Positions 43,001 to 51,135 of a stretch of 64,000 nt of DNA are shown here, piece after piece. The DNA comes from DASXYU01 sp036502295 (GTDB lineage Bacteria > Actinomycetota > Actinomycetes > Mycobacteriales > Jatrophihabitantaceae): assembly GCA_036502295.1 (NCBI GenBank), contig DASXYU010000085.1, forward strand, positions 1 to 64,000. The letters are read 5' to 3'. The notes below the pieces were generated by a model. The model was not told where the DNA came from and searched no databases. It worked only from the letters and a program-made list of their open reading frames with translations. Every line of letters begins with the position of its first letter. The first letter of the stretch is position 1. A program made the position numbers and the translations under genes.

Positions 43001-44614
43001 TCAGTTTCGGGGGCAGGTGGTGTCAGGCGGCGGGAGCGTCACATCGATGAGGTACTTGTTCACCGCGTCATCGATGCAGGAGCTGCCCTCGAGGTAGCTG
43101 GTGTGCCCTTCGCCGTCCCAGGTCAGCACCTCGGCGTTGCCCATCGTCTTCGCCAGGTCGACGGCACCTTGGTAGGGGGTCGCCGGATCGTTGAGGTTGC
43201 CGATCACCAAGACCTTGTTGGCGGTGTTGTCAGCGGTCGGTAGCGGCGGCGGCGTTCGTGTCGGTTGCCACTGCTGGCAGGACGCGAGCGACCCTGCTGC
43301 CCAGATGCCGAACATCGGGTACTTGGTGGCCCACTGCGCGGCGGTGTCCTTGATCTTCTGATCGGTCGGACCGGGATCGGAGTCATTGCAGGAGATCGTG
43401 AGGTTGGCGTCGATGATGTTGCTGTAGCTGCCGTCGGCGTCGCGCTCGTTGTACTGGTCGGCGAGGTCGAGCAGGCCCGAACCGTCCCCGTTCTTCGCCT
43501 TCTTCAGCGCACTGGCGAGGTCGGGCCAGTACGAGCTTGAGTACAGCGCCTGCAGCACGCCGGTGAGGGCGAGCGATGAGGTGAGGACGCGCGATGATCC
43601 CGTCGACAGCGGCTTGGTGTTCGCCTTCGTCACGATGTCGTAGACGGCCTGCCGGGGATCGCCGAGTGATGCGCAGCCCGTGCCACAGTTGTCGGAGAAC
43701 TGGTCGAATGACTTCTCGAAGCCGTCGAGTTGGTCGGCGAACTGCTGGATGTCATCGGTGAGCGGATCGACCGCCCCGTCGAGAACCGCGACGCGGACCT
43801 TGCCCGGAAAGAGGTGCGCGTAGACCGAGCCCAGTTCGGTTCCGTAGGAGAAGCCGAGGTAGTTCATCCGTTCGTCCCCGACCGCCTGGCGGATGAGATC
43901 CATGTCGCGGGCAGTGTTGACCGTGTTGATGAAGGGCAGCGAGGTGCCGTACTTGCTGGCGCAGCCGTCGGCGACCTGCTTGGCGAGCTTCTTCGCCTGG
44001 TCGAAATCGGCCTGCTGGCGCACGTCGGGGGAGTACGCGTTGTACTGGTCCTTGAGGCTGTTGCTGATGCAGTTGATCGGGCTGGAGAGACCGACACCGC
44101 GCGGATCGAAACCGATGATGTCGAAGTTCTTCAACAGCGACGGGTCCAGTTCGCTGAGGATGCCGAGTGCGAGTTCGATGCCCGATGCGCCAGGTCCGCC
44201 GGGATTCACCAGCAGAGAGCCGATCGGGGTCGCGTCCTTGTCGTGGATTCGCAGCAGCTGCAGATTGATGCTTCGACCGCTGGCGTCGGTGTAGTTCAGC
44301 GGCACCGGAAGTTGGGCGCAGCCGAAGCTGATCTTACCGTCGAGGCCGTCGGGCGCCGGCACGTCGCTCGGGGTGAAGATGCTGTTGCAGCTGCCGAAGG
44401 TGATCGGGTCGACGGAGGGCGTCGCCGTCGCACCCGGGGAGGACGGGTCTCCAGAGGACGGGGCGGGACTCGTCGGGCGACCGCTGTCACTGCTGGAGGA
44501 GGAGGTCGGGCTGCTCGGGAGAGTGCTGCCGACCGGCGTGCCGTTGGTGGTGTGCGCGCAGGCCGCGAGCAGCAGACCTGTCACCACCGGGAGCACGAGC
44601 AGTGCACGACGCAC
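43001..44614 (-). CDS. Secreted alpha/beta-hydrolase lipoprotein (tripeptidyl aminopeptidase-like)
   Basis: A 537-residue lipoprotein. The signal VRRALLVLPVVTGLLLAAC has its lipobox Cys at 19, followed by a Ser/Pro/Thr-rich spacer. The alpha/beta-hydrolase core has the nucleophile in GFSYGTELG, DPRGVGLSSPINC, and a TAP-like C-terminal domain with LVIGNLNDPATPYQGA. The closest kind is the Streptomyces/mycobacterial tripeptidyl-aminopeptidase group. The GTG at 44614 is preferred because GGAGGAG lies 5 nt upstream and the signal peptide begins there. Confidence 0.88.
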   Translation of the reverse strand: MRRALLVLPVVTGLLLAACAHTTNGTPVGSTLPSSPTSSSSSDSGRPTSPAPSSGDPSSPGATATPSVDPITFGSCNSIFTPSDVPAPDGLDGKISFGCAQLPVPLNYTDASGRSINLQLLRIHDKDATPIGSLLVNPGGPGASGIELALGILSELDPSLLKNFDIIGFDPRGVGLSSPINCISNSLKDQYNAYSPDVRQQADFDQAKKLAKQVADGCASKYGTSLPFINTVNTARDMDLIRQAVGDERMNYLGFSYGTELGSVYAHLFPGKVRVAVLDGAVDPLTDDIQQFADQLDGFEKSFDQFSDNCGTGCASLGDPRQAVYDIVTKANTKPLSTGSSRVLTSSLALTGVLQALYSSSYWPDLASALKKAKNGDGSGLLDLADQYNERDADGSYSNIIDANLTISCNDSDPGPTDQKIKDTAAQWATKYPMFGIWAAGSLASCQQWQPTRTPPPLPTADNTANKVLVIGNLNDPATPYQGAVDLAKTMGNAEVLTWDGEGHTSYLEGSSCIDDAVNKYLIDVTLPPPDTTCPRN

Positions 44615-44724
44615 GGCGTCTCCTCCCATCACAGACCGGCCGATGCCGGGTAATGCGGACAACCTTATCGGCGCCGTAGTCAGCCGCCGTTAAGGCGCGT
44701 GCGCGCGGCTGCTGCCTGGGACGA

Positions 44725-45804
44725 TCAGCGGGCGAGCCCCGGGACGATCTCGGCGAGGTCGAAGTCGACCGGTTGTTCCAGTTGGTCGTAGGTACAGCTG
44801 CGCGGGTCGCGGTCGGGGCGCCACCGGTTGAACTGCGCGGTGTGCCTGAAGCGCCGCCCCTCCATGTGGTCATAGCGGACCTCGACGACACGTTCAGGAC
44901 GCAGCGGGACGAAGGAGAGGTCCCTGCCGTTGTTCCAACGCGAGCCGGCCCCCGACCGGGGCGTGCGGGTGCCCTGCTCGACTTCGGCCCAGTTCCACGG
45001 ATGGTCGGCGAACTCGGCGAGCAGCGGTTGGAGCTCGACGAAGAGTTCTCGCCTCGTCGCCAACGGAAAGGCGCCGATAACGCCGACGGAGGCGAGACTG
45101 CCGTCCTCGGCGTAGAGGCCGAGGAGCAGGGAGCCGATCGCATCGGTCTCGTTGCGATAGAGGCGGTAACCGGCGACGACGCAGTCGGCCGTGCGCTCGT
45201 GCTTGAGCTTGAACATCACGCGCTTGTCGGGCTGGTACGTGCCGTCGAGGGGCTTGGCGATGATGCCATCGAGTCCGGCGCCCTCGAATTCGGTGAACCA
45301 GCGTCGCGCTTCGTCCTCGTCGCGGGTCGCGGGGGTGAGGTGCACCGACTTGCCAGGCGAGGCGAGGACGGACTCAAGCGTGGCGCGGCGTTCGCCGAAC
45401 GGGCGCATTGTCAGATCTTCGTCGCCGAGGGCGAGCAGATCGAAGGCGATGAACTGCGTCGGGGTCTTCTCGGCGAGCATCTGCACGCGTGAATCGGCCG
45501 GATGAATGCGCTCCTGCAGCGCTTCGAAGTCGAGACCGGTGGAGGTCGCGATGACGATCTCACCGTCGAGGACGCAGCGAGGTGGTGTCTCGGCGCGGAT
45601 CGCCTCGACGAGTTCCGGAAAGTAGCGCGTCAGTGGCTTCTCATTGCGGCTGCCGAGCTCGACATCGTTGCCGTCCCGAAAGATGATGCTGCGGAACCCG
45701 TCGAATTTCGGCTCATAGTGGTAGGCGCCCGCGGGCAGCTTCTCGAGGCTGGGGATCGCCTTGGCGAGCATCGGGGAGAGCGGCGGCATCACCGGAAGGT
45801 CCAT
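44725..45804 (-). CDS. ligC: ATP-dependent DNA ligase (LigC-like)
   Basis: A 359-residue ligase. The N-terminus is DLPVMPPLSPMLAKA, the nucleotidyl-accepting K33 is in YEPKFDGFRS, and later motifs include LDGEIVI, FIAFDLLAL, LDGIIAKPLDGTY and VMFKLKHERTADCVVAGY. An OB-fold C-terminal domain ends EIVPGLAR. It seals nicks using ATP, with a repair role beside LigD-type polymerase. The ATG at 45804 lies 17 nt after the PIN-toxin stop, so it now lies downstream of a toxin-antitoxin operon. Its first 106 bp are duplicated at 46611-46716. Confidence 0.93.
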   Translation of the reverse strand: MDLPVMPPLSPMLAKAIPSLEKLPAGAYHYEPKFDGFRSIIFRDGNDVELGSRNEKPLTRYFPELVEAIRAETPPRCVLDGEIVIATSTGLDFEALQERIHPADSRVQMLAEKTPTQFIAFDLLALGDEDLTMRPFGERRATLESVLASPGKSVHLTPATRDEDEARRWFTEFEGAGLDGIIAKPLDGTYQPDKRVMFKLKHERTADCVVAGYRLYRNETDAIGSLLLGLYAEDGSLASVGVIGAFPLATRRELFVELQPLLAEFADHPWNWAEVEQGTRTPRSGAGSRWNNGRDLSFVPLRPERVVEVRYDHMEGRRFRHTAQFNRWRPDRDPRSCTYDQLEQPVDFDLAEIVPGLAR

Positions 45805-45821
45805 CGCCTCACGGTATTGCG

Positions 45822-46253
45822 CTACTGCCGCTGAAGCCACAAGGCGAGACTCGGAGTAGTCCACGTGGCGATCCCGGTACCGAGCAAGTCGTTGTCTTGA
45901 GTCCAGATCGCTGCATCGAGCGCTAGGGCACAGGCGACCAAAGGCCAGTCGTCAGGATCGCGAAGCGAACGAGACCGGGCTTCGTCCTCAAGCGGCGCAA
46001 GCACCGCGCTCTCGACGAGCGCGATGTTCGTATCGACGGCGGTCAGGCACAGCTCGCTGAGAGCCGTGGCATCCTGAGTGCCCAAGCCATGACGCCGACA
46101 GAATCCGCTCACGCGACGGGGCAGCTCATGGCGGAACTCACTGTGAGTCTGCTCTGGAAGGAATAGCTCAAGTGCGCCATGGGCGAGTCGCTCGCGGCCA
46201 GCGACTCGCAGCAACTCAGCCAACAGAACGCTTGCATCGACAACCAGTCGCAT
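45822..46253 (-). CDS. PIN-domain ribonuclease toxin (VapC-like)
   Basis: A 143-residue PIN-domain protein. The first acidic residue is in LVVDASVLLAELL, followed by a central Glu in HSEFRHEL, and Asp residues in RDPDDWPLVACALALDAAIWTQDNDLL, the usual metal-binding set. It should cleave RNA when free of its antitoxin. Its ATG overlaps the antitoxin stop by 1 nt (TGATG), the standard toxin-antitoxin arrangement. Confidence 0.88.
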   Translation of the reverse strand: MRLVVDASVLLAELLRVAGRERLAHGALELFLPEQTHSEFRHELPRRVSGFCRRHGLGTQDATALSELCLTAVDTNIALVESAVLAPLEDEARSRSLRDPDDWPLVACALALDAAIWTQDNDLLGTGIATWTTPSLALWLQRQ

Positions 46254-46504
46254 CAGGAGCGGCGCCGTCGTGGCCGGGAGATATCGGCCGCCACTTCATC
46301 CTCGGTCAGTCCGGTGCGCGCGTAGATATCCTCCAACGCGGCCCCGAGGCGTCCAAGCGCCTCATGTCCGGACGGGCGATCCATCGCGTGAACTGGAACG
46401 TAGAAACCAACAGGAGTGCCGTGCCGTTCCACCACGAGCGTCTCGCCACCTGCGAGCAGCGTTGTGGCGTGATCCTTAAAGTCGCGAACACCTACGTGCT
46501 TCAT
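46253..46504 (-). CDS. Phd/YefM-type antitoxin
   Basis: An 83-residue protein with the Phd-fold N-terminus (VGVRDFKDHATTLLAGGETLVV, a variant of the usual start) and ERHGTPVGFYVPV, followed by an acidic/basic C-terminal tail that would bind the PIN toxin. GGAGGAGG precedes the ATG. It should repress its own promoter; an imperfect dyad is at 46538-46555. Confidence 0.85.
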   Translation of the reverse strand: MKHVGVRDFKDHATTLLAGGETLVVERHGTPVGFYVPVHAMDRPSGHEALGRLGAALEDIYARTGLTEDEVAADISRPRRRRS

Positions 46505-46537
46505 GACGCACCTCCTCCGGTCGTCGGGCGATCGTTA

Positions 46538-46555
46538 TGGCTACCAGTGTAGTCA
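46538..46555. promoter_or_regulatory. Candidate operator of the Phd-PIN module
   Basis: TGGCTAC-CAGT-GTAGTCA forms a 7-bp dyad with one mismatch, 33 nt upstream of the antitoxin start. On the transcribed strand it contains TACACT, a plausible -10. Autorepression is inferred from the family. Confidence 0.45.
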
Positions 46556-46594
46556 CAAGATTCGCTTCTATGCCGTTCGAAAGCGGAGCACCGT

Positions 46595-46716
46595 CAACAG
46601 CGCCGAAAGCCGTCGAATTTCGGCTCATAGTGGTAGGCGCCCGCAGGCAGCTTCTCGAGGCTGGGGATCGCCTTGGCGAGCATCGGGGAGAGCGGCGACA
46701 TCACCGGAAGGTCCAT
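46595..46716 (-). pseudogene. Truncated duplicate of the ligC 5' end (copy 2)
   Basis: Bases 46611-46716 match the first 106 bp of ligC (45699-45804) with only two differences that I can see, one synonymous and one giving MSP for MPP. The copy ends at the adenylation motif KFDGFR and runs into the 15-mer CAACAGCGCCGAAAG (46595-46609), which is also at the junction of the third copy. No downstream ligase sequence follows. It marks a recent duplication between two toxin-antitoxin modules. Confidence 0.9.
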
Positions 46717-46763
46717 GACGACACGGTAGGCGATTGCATACGGGGCCGATGAGTTGCGGAGAA

Positions 46764-46780
46764 GCGCTACGATGTAGCGC
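46764..46780 (+). promoter_or_regulatory. Leaderless promoter and dyad operator of the DUF433-DUF5615 module
   Basis: GCGCTAC-GAT-GTAGCGC is a perfect 7-bp dyad whose last base adjoins the ATG at 46781. Inside it TACGAT fits the TANNNT -10 consensus, with exactly 7 nt to the ATG, the spacing of actinobacterial leaderless promoters. No Shine-Dalgarno sequence precedes this ATG. The overlap of dyad and -10 suits autorepression by the ribbon-helix-helix-like antitoxin. Confidence 0.6.
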
Positions 46781-47203
46781 ATGACTAGTCCATTGTCGAT
46801 CAGGTTCGACAAAGCGCTGTTGGAGCGACTTCGTCGGCGGGCGGTCATCCAGGACTCGACTCCATCGGGCTTGGCGCAGCGGCTCGTGGATGAGGGTCTG
46901 CGCGCTCAGGAACATCCCGGCATCGTGTTCAAGGACGGTCCTTCTGGTCGTCGGGCGGCGCTGGTGGCGGGACCAGACGTCTGGGAGGTTGTCGCCGCGG
47001 TCGGCGGCTCCGGTGTGAAGGATGAAAGGCGGGCCGTGACGGTCGTCTCCCAAGAGCTCTCCCTATCAGCGGGACAGGTTCGCCTCGCGCTGGACTATTA
47101 CGGTGCATACTCCGAGGAGATTGACGCGCAGATCGCGGAGAACCAACTCGCGGTGACTGAAGCGCTGGCTGCCTTTCGGGCACGGCAGCGGCTACTTGCG
47201 TGA
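46781..47203 (+). CDS. DUF433-containing antitoxin
   Basis: A 140-residue protein with an N-terminal ribbon-helix-helix-like segment (PLSIRFDKALLERLRRRA ... GLAQRLVDEGLR) and a C-terminal DUF433-type domain (HPGIVFKDGPSGRRAALV ... VWEVVAAV, followed by a helix-turn-helix-like stretch with LSLSAGQVRLALDYY). DUF433 proteins pair with DUF5615 toxins, and here the next gene is exactly that, overlapping by 4 nt (GTGA). It should bind the 46764-46780 dyad. Confidence 0.85.
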   Translation: MTSPLSIRFDKALLERLRRRAVIQDSTPSGLAQRLVDEGLRAQEHPGIVFKDGPSGRRAALVAGPDVWEVVAAVGGSGVKDERRAVTVVSQELSLSAGQVRLALDYYGAYSEEIDAQIAENQLAVTEALAAFRARQRLLA

Positions 47204-47562
47204 CGGTCAGACTGCTGCTTGACGAACACTTCTCCGAAGTCATTGCCGAGCGCCTGCGTCAACTTGGGCACGACGTTGTCGCGGTTGTTGCCGACCCGTC
47301 CTTGCGTGCTCAGCCTGACGCTGAGGTCTATCGATGGGCAGCGGTAGAAGGACGTCGGGTTGTGACCGAGAACGTCAAGGACTACCGCCCGTTGCTGCTC
47401 GGCGCGTACGAGAATCACGACCCGGTGGCGCCGTTGCTGCTTGTCGCGTCAGGGAGATTTCTGCGAGGGGGCCGCCGCGCATCCGCGGTCGTCTCGGCGC
47501 TGGAGAAGTGGCTAACCCGAACCAGCGCCGGTAGTCGCCCTTACGAGGATTGGCTGATCTGA
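47200..47562 (+). CDS. DUF5615 PIN-like toxin
   Basis: A 120-residue PIN-like protein: RLLLDEHFSEVIAERLRQLGHDV with the first acidic pair, VYRWAAVEGRRVVTENVKDYRPLL with the second, and an HDPVAPLLLVASG strand. This family is the usual toxin partner of DUF433 antitoxins; nuclease activity is assumed from the fold. GTG start, coupled to the antitoxin. The following 254 nt hold only the third ligC fragment and a palindrome. Confidence 0.85.
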   Translation: MTVRLLLDEHFSEVIAERLRQLGHDVVAVVADPSLRAQPDAEVYRWAAVEGRRVVTENVKDYRPLLLGAYENHDPVAPLLLVASGRFLRGGRRASAVVSALEKWLTRTSAGSRPYEDWLI

Positions 47563-47583
47563 AGCTCGCCGAATACCTACAGG

Positions 47584-47708
47584 CAACAGCGCCGAAAGTC
47601 GTCCCACTTGGCTTCGAAGTGGAACTCGCCTTTCGGCAGCCTCTCGATGCTGGCAACAGGCTTCGCCAGCATCGGCTTGATCGGCGGCATCACTGGCAAG
47701 TCCACGTC
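47584..47708 (-). pseudogene. Truncated, diverged ligC 5' end (copy 3)
   Basis: The reverse strand reads DLPVMPPIKPMLAKPVASIE, continues RLPKGEFHFEAKWDDFRRCC and stops. This is the LigC N-terminus up to motif I, but from a different paralogue (Asp-Asp replaces Asp-Gly in KxDG). It ends in the same 15-mer CAACAGCGCCGAAAG (47584-47598) as copy 2. It lies directly after the DUF5615 toxin gene. Confidence 0.85.
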
Positions 47709-47741
47709 CTCAACGCTATTCGCCAGGGACTGCTCGCAGTA

Positions 47742-47793
47742 CGTGAAGCGCTGGCAGGGCGAATACGGCGTGTCGCCCTGCCAGCGCTTCACG
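47742..47793. repeat. 21-bp perfect inverted repeat
   Basis: Bases 47742-47762 and 47773-47793 are exact reverse complements with a 10-nt loop. It sits between the third ligC fragment and the 3' end of the leftward DUF1003 gene (stop at 47817). It may end transcription of DUF1003 or be the boundary of the duplicated region; there is no U-tract. Confidence 0.85.
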
Positions 47794-47816
47794 AGCGAGT
47801 GAGTCGGTGGTTGCGG

Positions 47817-48251
47817 TTACTCCGACTCCGAGGATGAGGTCGGCTGACCACATACGTGCTGGTGGATCTCGCGGGTCAGCTCGGCGATCATCTTGGTGAG
47901 TTCGGTGTTGTTCTTCAGCTCGAGCTCGTTCGCGACGAAATCGTGGTCGGCCTTCTTCTGCTGGAACTCCGCTTGCCGGTTCTGGCCGATCATGACGAAG
48001 GTCGAGAGGAAGATCGCTTCGAGCGACACGATGAGCGTGAGCTTGGGCCAGGGGTCGCTCTCCACGAGAAGCATCCAGACCACGAAAGCAATGACGTGGA
48101 CGTAGACGAACGCCATGGAACCAGCGAACTTGGTGATCCCATCGGCGACGCGAAGCTGCACATCGGCAGAACGCTTCTCTGCAATGGCAAGCACACTCGG
48201 GTGGTGAGGAGGAGTAGCGGCGCCCGGGAGCGCGTCAGGGGTGACAGTCAT
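47817..48251 (-). CDS. DUF1003 membrane protein
   Basis: A 144-residue protein with two transmembrane helices (about FAGSMAFVYVHVIAFVVWML and KLTLIVSLEAIFLSTFVMIG) separated by the WPKLTLIVSLEAIFLSTF signature of DUF1003. The C-terminus NRQAEFQQKKADHDFVANEL is a charged coiled-coil. Function unknown in this family. It starts with ATG and diverges from the GAF-LuxR regulator. Confidence 0.9.
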   Translation of the reverse strand: MTVTPDALPGAATPPHHPSVLAIAEKRSADVQLRVADGITKFAGSMAFVYVHVIAFVVWMLLVESDPWPKLTLIVSLEAIFLSTFVMIGQNRQAEFQQKKADHDFVANELELKNNTELTKMIAELTREIHQHVCGQPTSSSESE

Positions 48252-48362
48252 AGGACCATCGCACCACTGATTCTTCCGCGCCGACGTGTCTTGCCCAGAG
48301 CCTGTGGCGGGGCCATGCTTGCCCCTTGAGGCGGCATTGCCACTGTTTCGGGGAGGGACGCG

Positions 48363-49493
48363 ATGGGTGCCCGACCTGTTGATCTTGTCGAACGCTCGTT
48401 GCAGTATGTGGCAGATCGTGTCGCCGCCGGGCCCGACCGCGACGCGATCGTCAGCGACGAGGTACGTGCGTCATGGCAGCGGTGCGCCACGAGCGGACTG
48501 ATACCGGACCGCATTCGCGCGCGGTACGAGCCCGATGTCGACGATGCCAGTCGACTGCGCTGGGCCGCCGAACCGGTGATGGCCGCCGTCAATGCCGATC
48601 TACCGGATATACCGGTGGCGCTGCTGCTCAGTGATCGGCGCACCCACATGGTGGCGCGCTGGGCGCCCACGAGCCGCACCGCGATGTTCATGGACTCCTC
48701 GGGCGCCGCGCCCGGGTTCATCTGCGACGAGCTGAGCATCGGCACCAACTCGATCGGGCTCGCGGCCCACATACGGGGACCAGCCGTCGTGCACAGCTAT
48801 GAACACTTCGCCGACAGCCTGAGCCATCTCACCTGCGCGGCCCGCGCCGTGACCGACCCGGCGACCGGAGAACTTCTCGGCGTGATCAGCATGGTCTCCG
48901 CCGACCCTCGCCACGGCGCGACCGCGCCCGCGCTGGTCGGGCGCATCGTTGACGAGACCGAGGCGCGGCTGTTCAGAGAGTCCGGCGCCCGCGCGATGAT
49001 CCTCAACGACGCGTTTCTGGGGGCCCGCCGCCGAGCCAAGGTGCCGATTGTCGCCATCGATGCCCAGACGATGTTCGTGAATGCTGCGGGCAGCCGATTG
49101 GTGGCGCCTGCTGATCGACCGGTGCTCTGGGACTGGGCGCGACGCGTGCTGCGGCAGGGCAGTACCCAACACCAACTGCTCGTCCTGCCGTCAGGGGAGT
49201 GGACCGCCCGCTGCACGCCGATCCTCGATGGGGCAGGCATCCTCGGCGCGATCCTCTGGTTCGGCAGCGCGGACGAGGGACGCGCCGATGTCGACGCAGC
49301 CGGATCGTGGTCGACGCTGACCGCCTCCGAACGAGCTGTCGCCGAGCAGGTCGCTGCCGGCCTCACGAACCGCGAGATCGCCGCGAACCTGTACGTCTCG
49401 CCGCATACGGTCGACTATCACCTACGGCACGTCTTTCAGAAGTTGCGGGTCAGCTCACGTGTCGACGTCGCACGCCTCGCACAGTTCGAATGA
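48363..49493 (+). CDS. GAF-domain LuxR-type transcriptional regulator
   Basis: A 376-residue protein. The N-terminal half resembles the sensory part of AcoR/sigma-54 activator-like GAF proteins (RASWQRCATSGLIPDRI, LSIGTNSIGLAAHIRGPAVVHSYEHF), and the C-terminus is a LuxR HTH (LTASERAVAEQVAAGLTNREIA, HTVDYHLRHVFQKL). GGGAGGG precedes the ATG. The neighbouring rightward hydrolase gene, 54 nt downstream, is a likely target. Confidence 0.88.
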   Translation: MGARPVDLVERSLQYVADRVAAGPDRDAIVSDEVRASWQRCATSGLIPDRIRARYEPDVDDASRLRWAAEPVMAAVNADLPDIPVALLLSDRRTHMVARWAPTSRTAMFMDSSGAAPGFICDELSIGTNSIGLAAHIRGPAVVHSYEHFADSLSHLTCAARAVTDPATGELLGVISMVSADPRHGATAPALVGRIVDETEARLFRESGARAMILNDAFLGARRRAKVPIVAIDAQTMFVNAAGSRLVAPADRPVLWDWARRVLRQGSTQHQLLVLPSGEWTARCTPILDGAGILGAILWFGSADEGRADVDAAGSWSTLTASERAVAEQVAAGLTNREIAANLYVSPHTVDYHLRHVFQKLRVSSRVDVARLAQFE

Positions 49494-49547
49494 GGACTAC
49501 GCGTTCACGTGGGGTGCCATGACGGACGACCGTCCTAACGTCGCGAC

Positions 49548-50345
49548 ATGACTACTCCGACCCCCGTGTTGTTCATCCACGGCCTCTGGTTGCACGCGAC
49601 ATCGTGGGGCCCGTGGCTGGATCTCTTTGCAGAAGCCGGCTATGACGCCACGGCTCCAGGATGGCCCGGCGATCCCGCGACCGTGCTGGAGGCGCGTGAC
49701 AACTCAGAAGCCATGGCCGGCCACGGCATCGACGACGTCGTGGAGCATTACGCGAAGTTGATCGCCGAGCTGGGTGCCAAGCCGATTCTGGTGGGGCACT
49801 CCTTCGGGGGCCTGATCGCCCAGAAGCTGCTCGGGCAGGATCTCGCCGCGGCCGCCGTGGCCATCGACGCAGCGCAGATCAAGGGCGTGCTGCCGTTACC
49901 GCTGTCGGCTCTGCGAGCGACCCTTCCGGTGTTCAAGAACCCGGCCAACCGGAGCCGGACAGTAAGCCTCACAGCGGAGCAGTTCCGCTTCGCTTTCGGC
50001 AACGCCATTCCGGCCGAAGAATCCGATGCCCTCTTCGGGCAGTGGGCGATACCGGCACCGGGCAAACCGCTGTTCGAGGCGGCGGCCGCGAACTTCAACC
50101 CGCATTCGCCTGCCAAGGTCGATACCGGCAACTCCGGCCGAGGTCCGCTGCTGTTGGTCATGGGCGGCCAGGATCACACGGTTCCGGAGACGGTCACCAA
50201 GGCGACGCTCAAGCAGTACCGCCACAGCGAGGCGACTACCGACATCCTCGAGTTCGCTGATCGCGCTCACTCGCTGACGATCGACCACGGCTGGCGCGAC
50301 GTCGCGGACGCCTCGCTCAGCTGGCTGAAGGCTCAAGGACTGTGA
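49548..50345 (+). CDS. Alpha/beta hydrolase
   Basis: A 265-residue hydrolase: PVLFIHGLWLHATSWGPWLD near the N-terminus (oxyanion strand), nucleophile elbow LVGHSFGGLIAQ, acid in LLVMGGQDHTVPE and catalytic His in EFADRAHSLTIDHGW. The complete triad points to an active esterase/lactonase-like enzyme of unknown substrate. It is followed 10 nt later by the broken SDR gene. Confidence 0.92.
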   Translation: MTTPTPVLFIHGLWLHATSWGPWLDLFAEAGYDATAPGWPGDPATVLEARDNSEAMAGHGIDDVVEHYAKLIAELGAKPILVGHSFGGLIAQKLLGQDLAAAAVAIDAAQIKGVLPLPLSALRATLPVFKNPANRSRTVSLTAEQFRFAFGNAIPAEESDALFGQWAIPAPGKPLFEAAAANFNPHSPAKVDTGNSGRGPLLLVMGGQDHTVPETVTKATLKQYRHSEATTDILEFADRAHSLTIDHGWRDVADASLSWLKAQGL

Positions 50346-50355
50346 GCTAGCGGTC

Positions 50356-50995
50356 ATGGATCTTCATCTCGCGGGGAAGACCGCGGTGGTCACCGGTGCC
50401 AGCAAGGGCATCGGCCTTGCCATCACACGCTCGCTGGCCGCCGAAGGCGTCCGGGTCCTCGCCGGTGCGCTCAACGGGAGCGCCGAATTGGACGTCCTCG
50501 CCGACCAGGCCGACGTCCATCCCGTCCTGGTCGATCTGAGCACGCCGGAGGGACCGTCGGCCCTCATCGACGAAGCGGTCCGCCGCTTCGACGGCATCGA
50601 CATCCTCGTCAACAACGTGGGTGCCGTCCGCCCCAGACTCGGCGGATTCCTCGCCCTCACCGAGGAAGAGTGGCAGTGGGCGATGACCCTCAACTTCTTC
50701 TCCGCCGTCCGCGCACTGCGTGCCGCGCTACGGCATCTGGCCACCCGGCCGGGCGCCTCGGTGGTGACGATCAGTTCGGTGAATGCGTTCCTTCCCGACC
50801 CGACGGTGATCGATTACAGCCACCGGCGACGCTCCTGACGCAGTAGTCCAGCATGCTGCCGCCGATGCCTCCACCGGGCGCTTCACCTACCCCCAGGAGG
50901 TGGCCGACCTCGTCCTGTTCCTGGCCAGCGCCCGCGCCGGCAACATCACCGGAAGCGACTTCGTCATCGATGGCGGACTCATCAAGACCCTCTGA
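50356..50995 (+). pseudogene. SDR oxidoreductase gene broken by an internal deletion/frameshift
   Basis: The first 155 codons are a good short-chain dehydrogenase (TGASKGIG, NNVGA, VVTISSVNAF) up to VIDYS, where the catalytic Tyr occurs; the expected next residues AAKAA are lost and the frame ends at 50838 after HRRRS. In another frame from about 50832 the C-terminal part resumes (STGRFTYPQEVADLVLFLAS ... DFVIDGGLIKTL) and stops at 50995. About 60-70 codons, including the active-site Lys, are missing. It was probably functional with the hydrolase upstream. Confidence 0.88.
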
Positions 50996-51135
50996 GATTC
51001 CAGCCGAGATCTGTATCTGCTGAGAGCGGATCCGGCGGCAACGCTGATACCCGGCCATGCCGCTCGGGCAGCGCCGGCGCGTGACAGTTAGGCTCGCCGT
51101 GTCCGCCCACGCTTGATGACACCGACGGGACAGTT
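50996..51135. other. Intergenic region before FKBP lipoprotein gene
   Basis: 140 bp after the broken SDR. It presumably carries the promoter of the FKBP gene. No RNA gene or notable repeat is visible. Confidence 0.3.
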
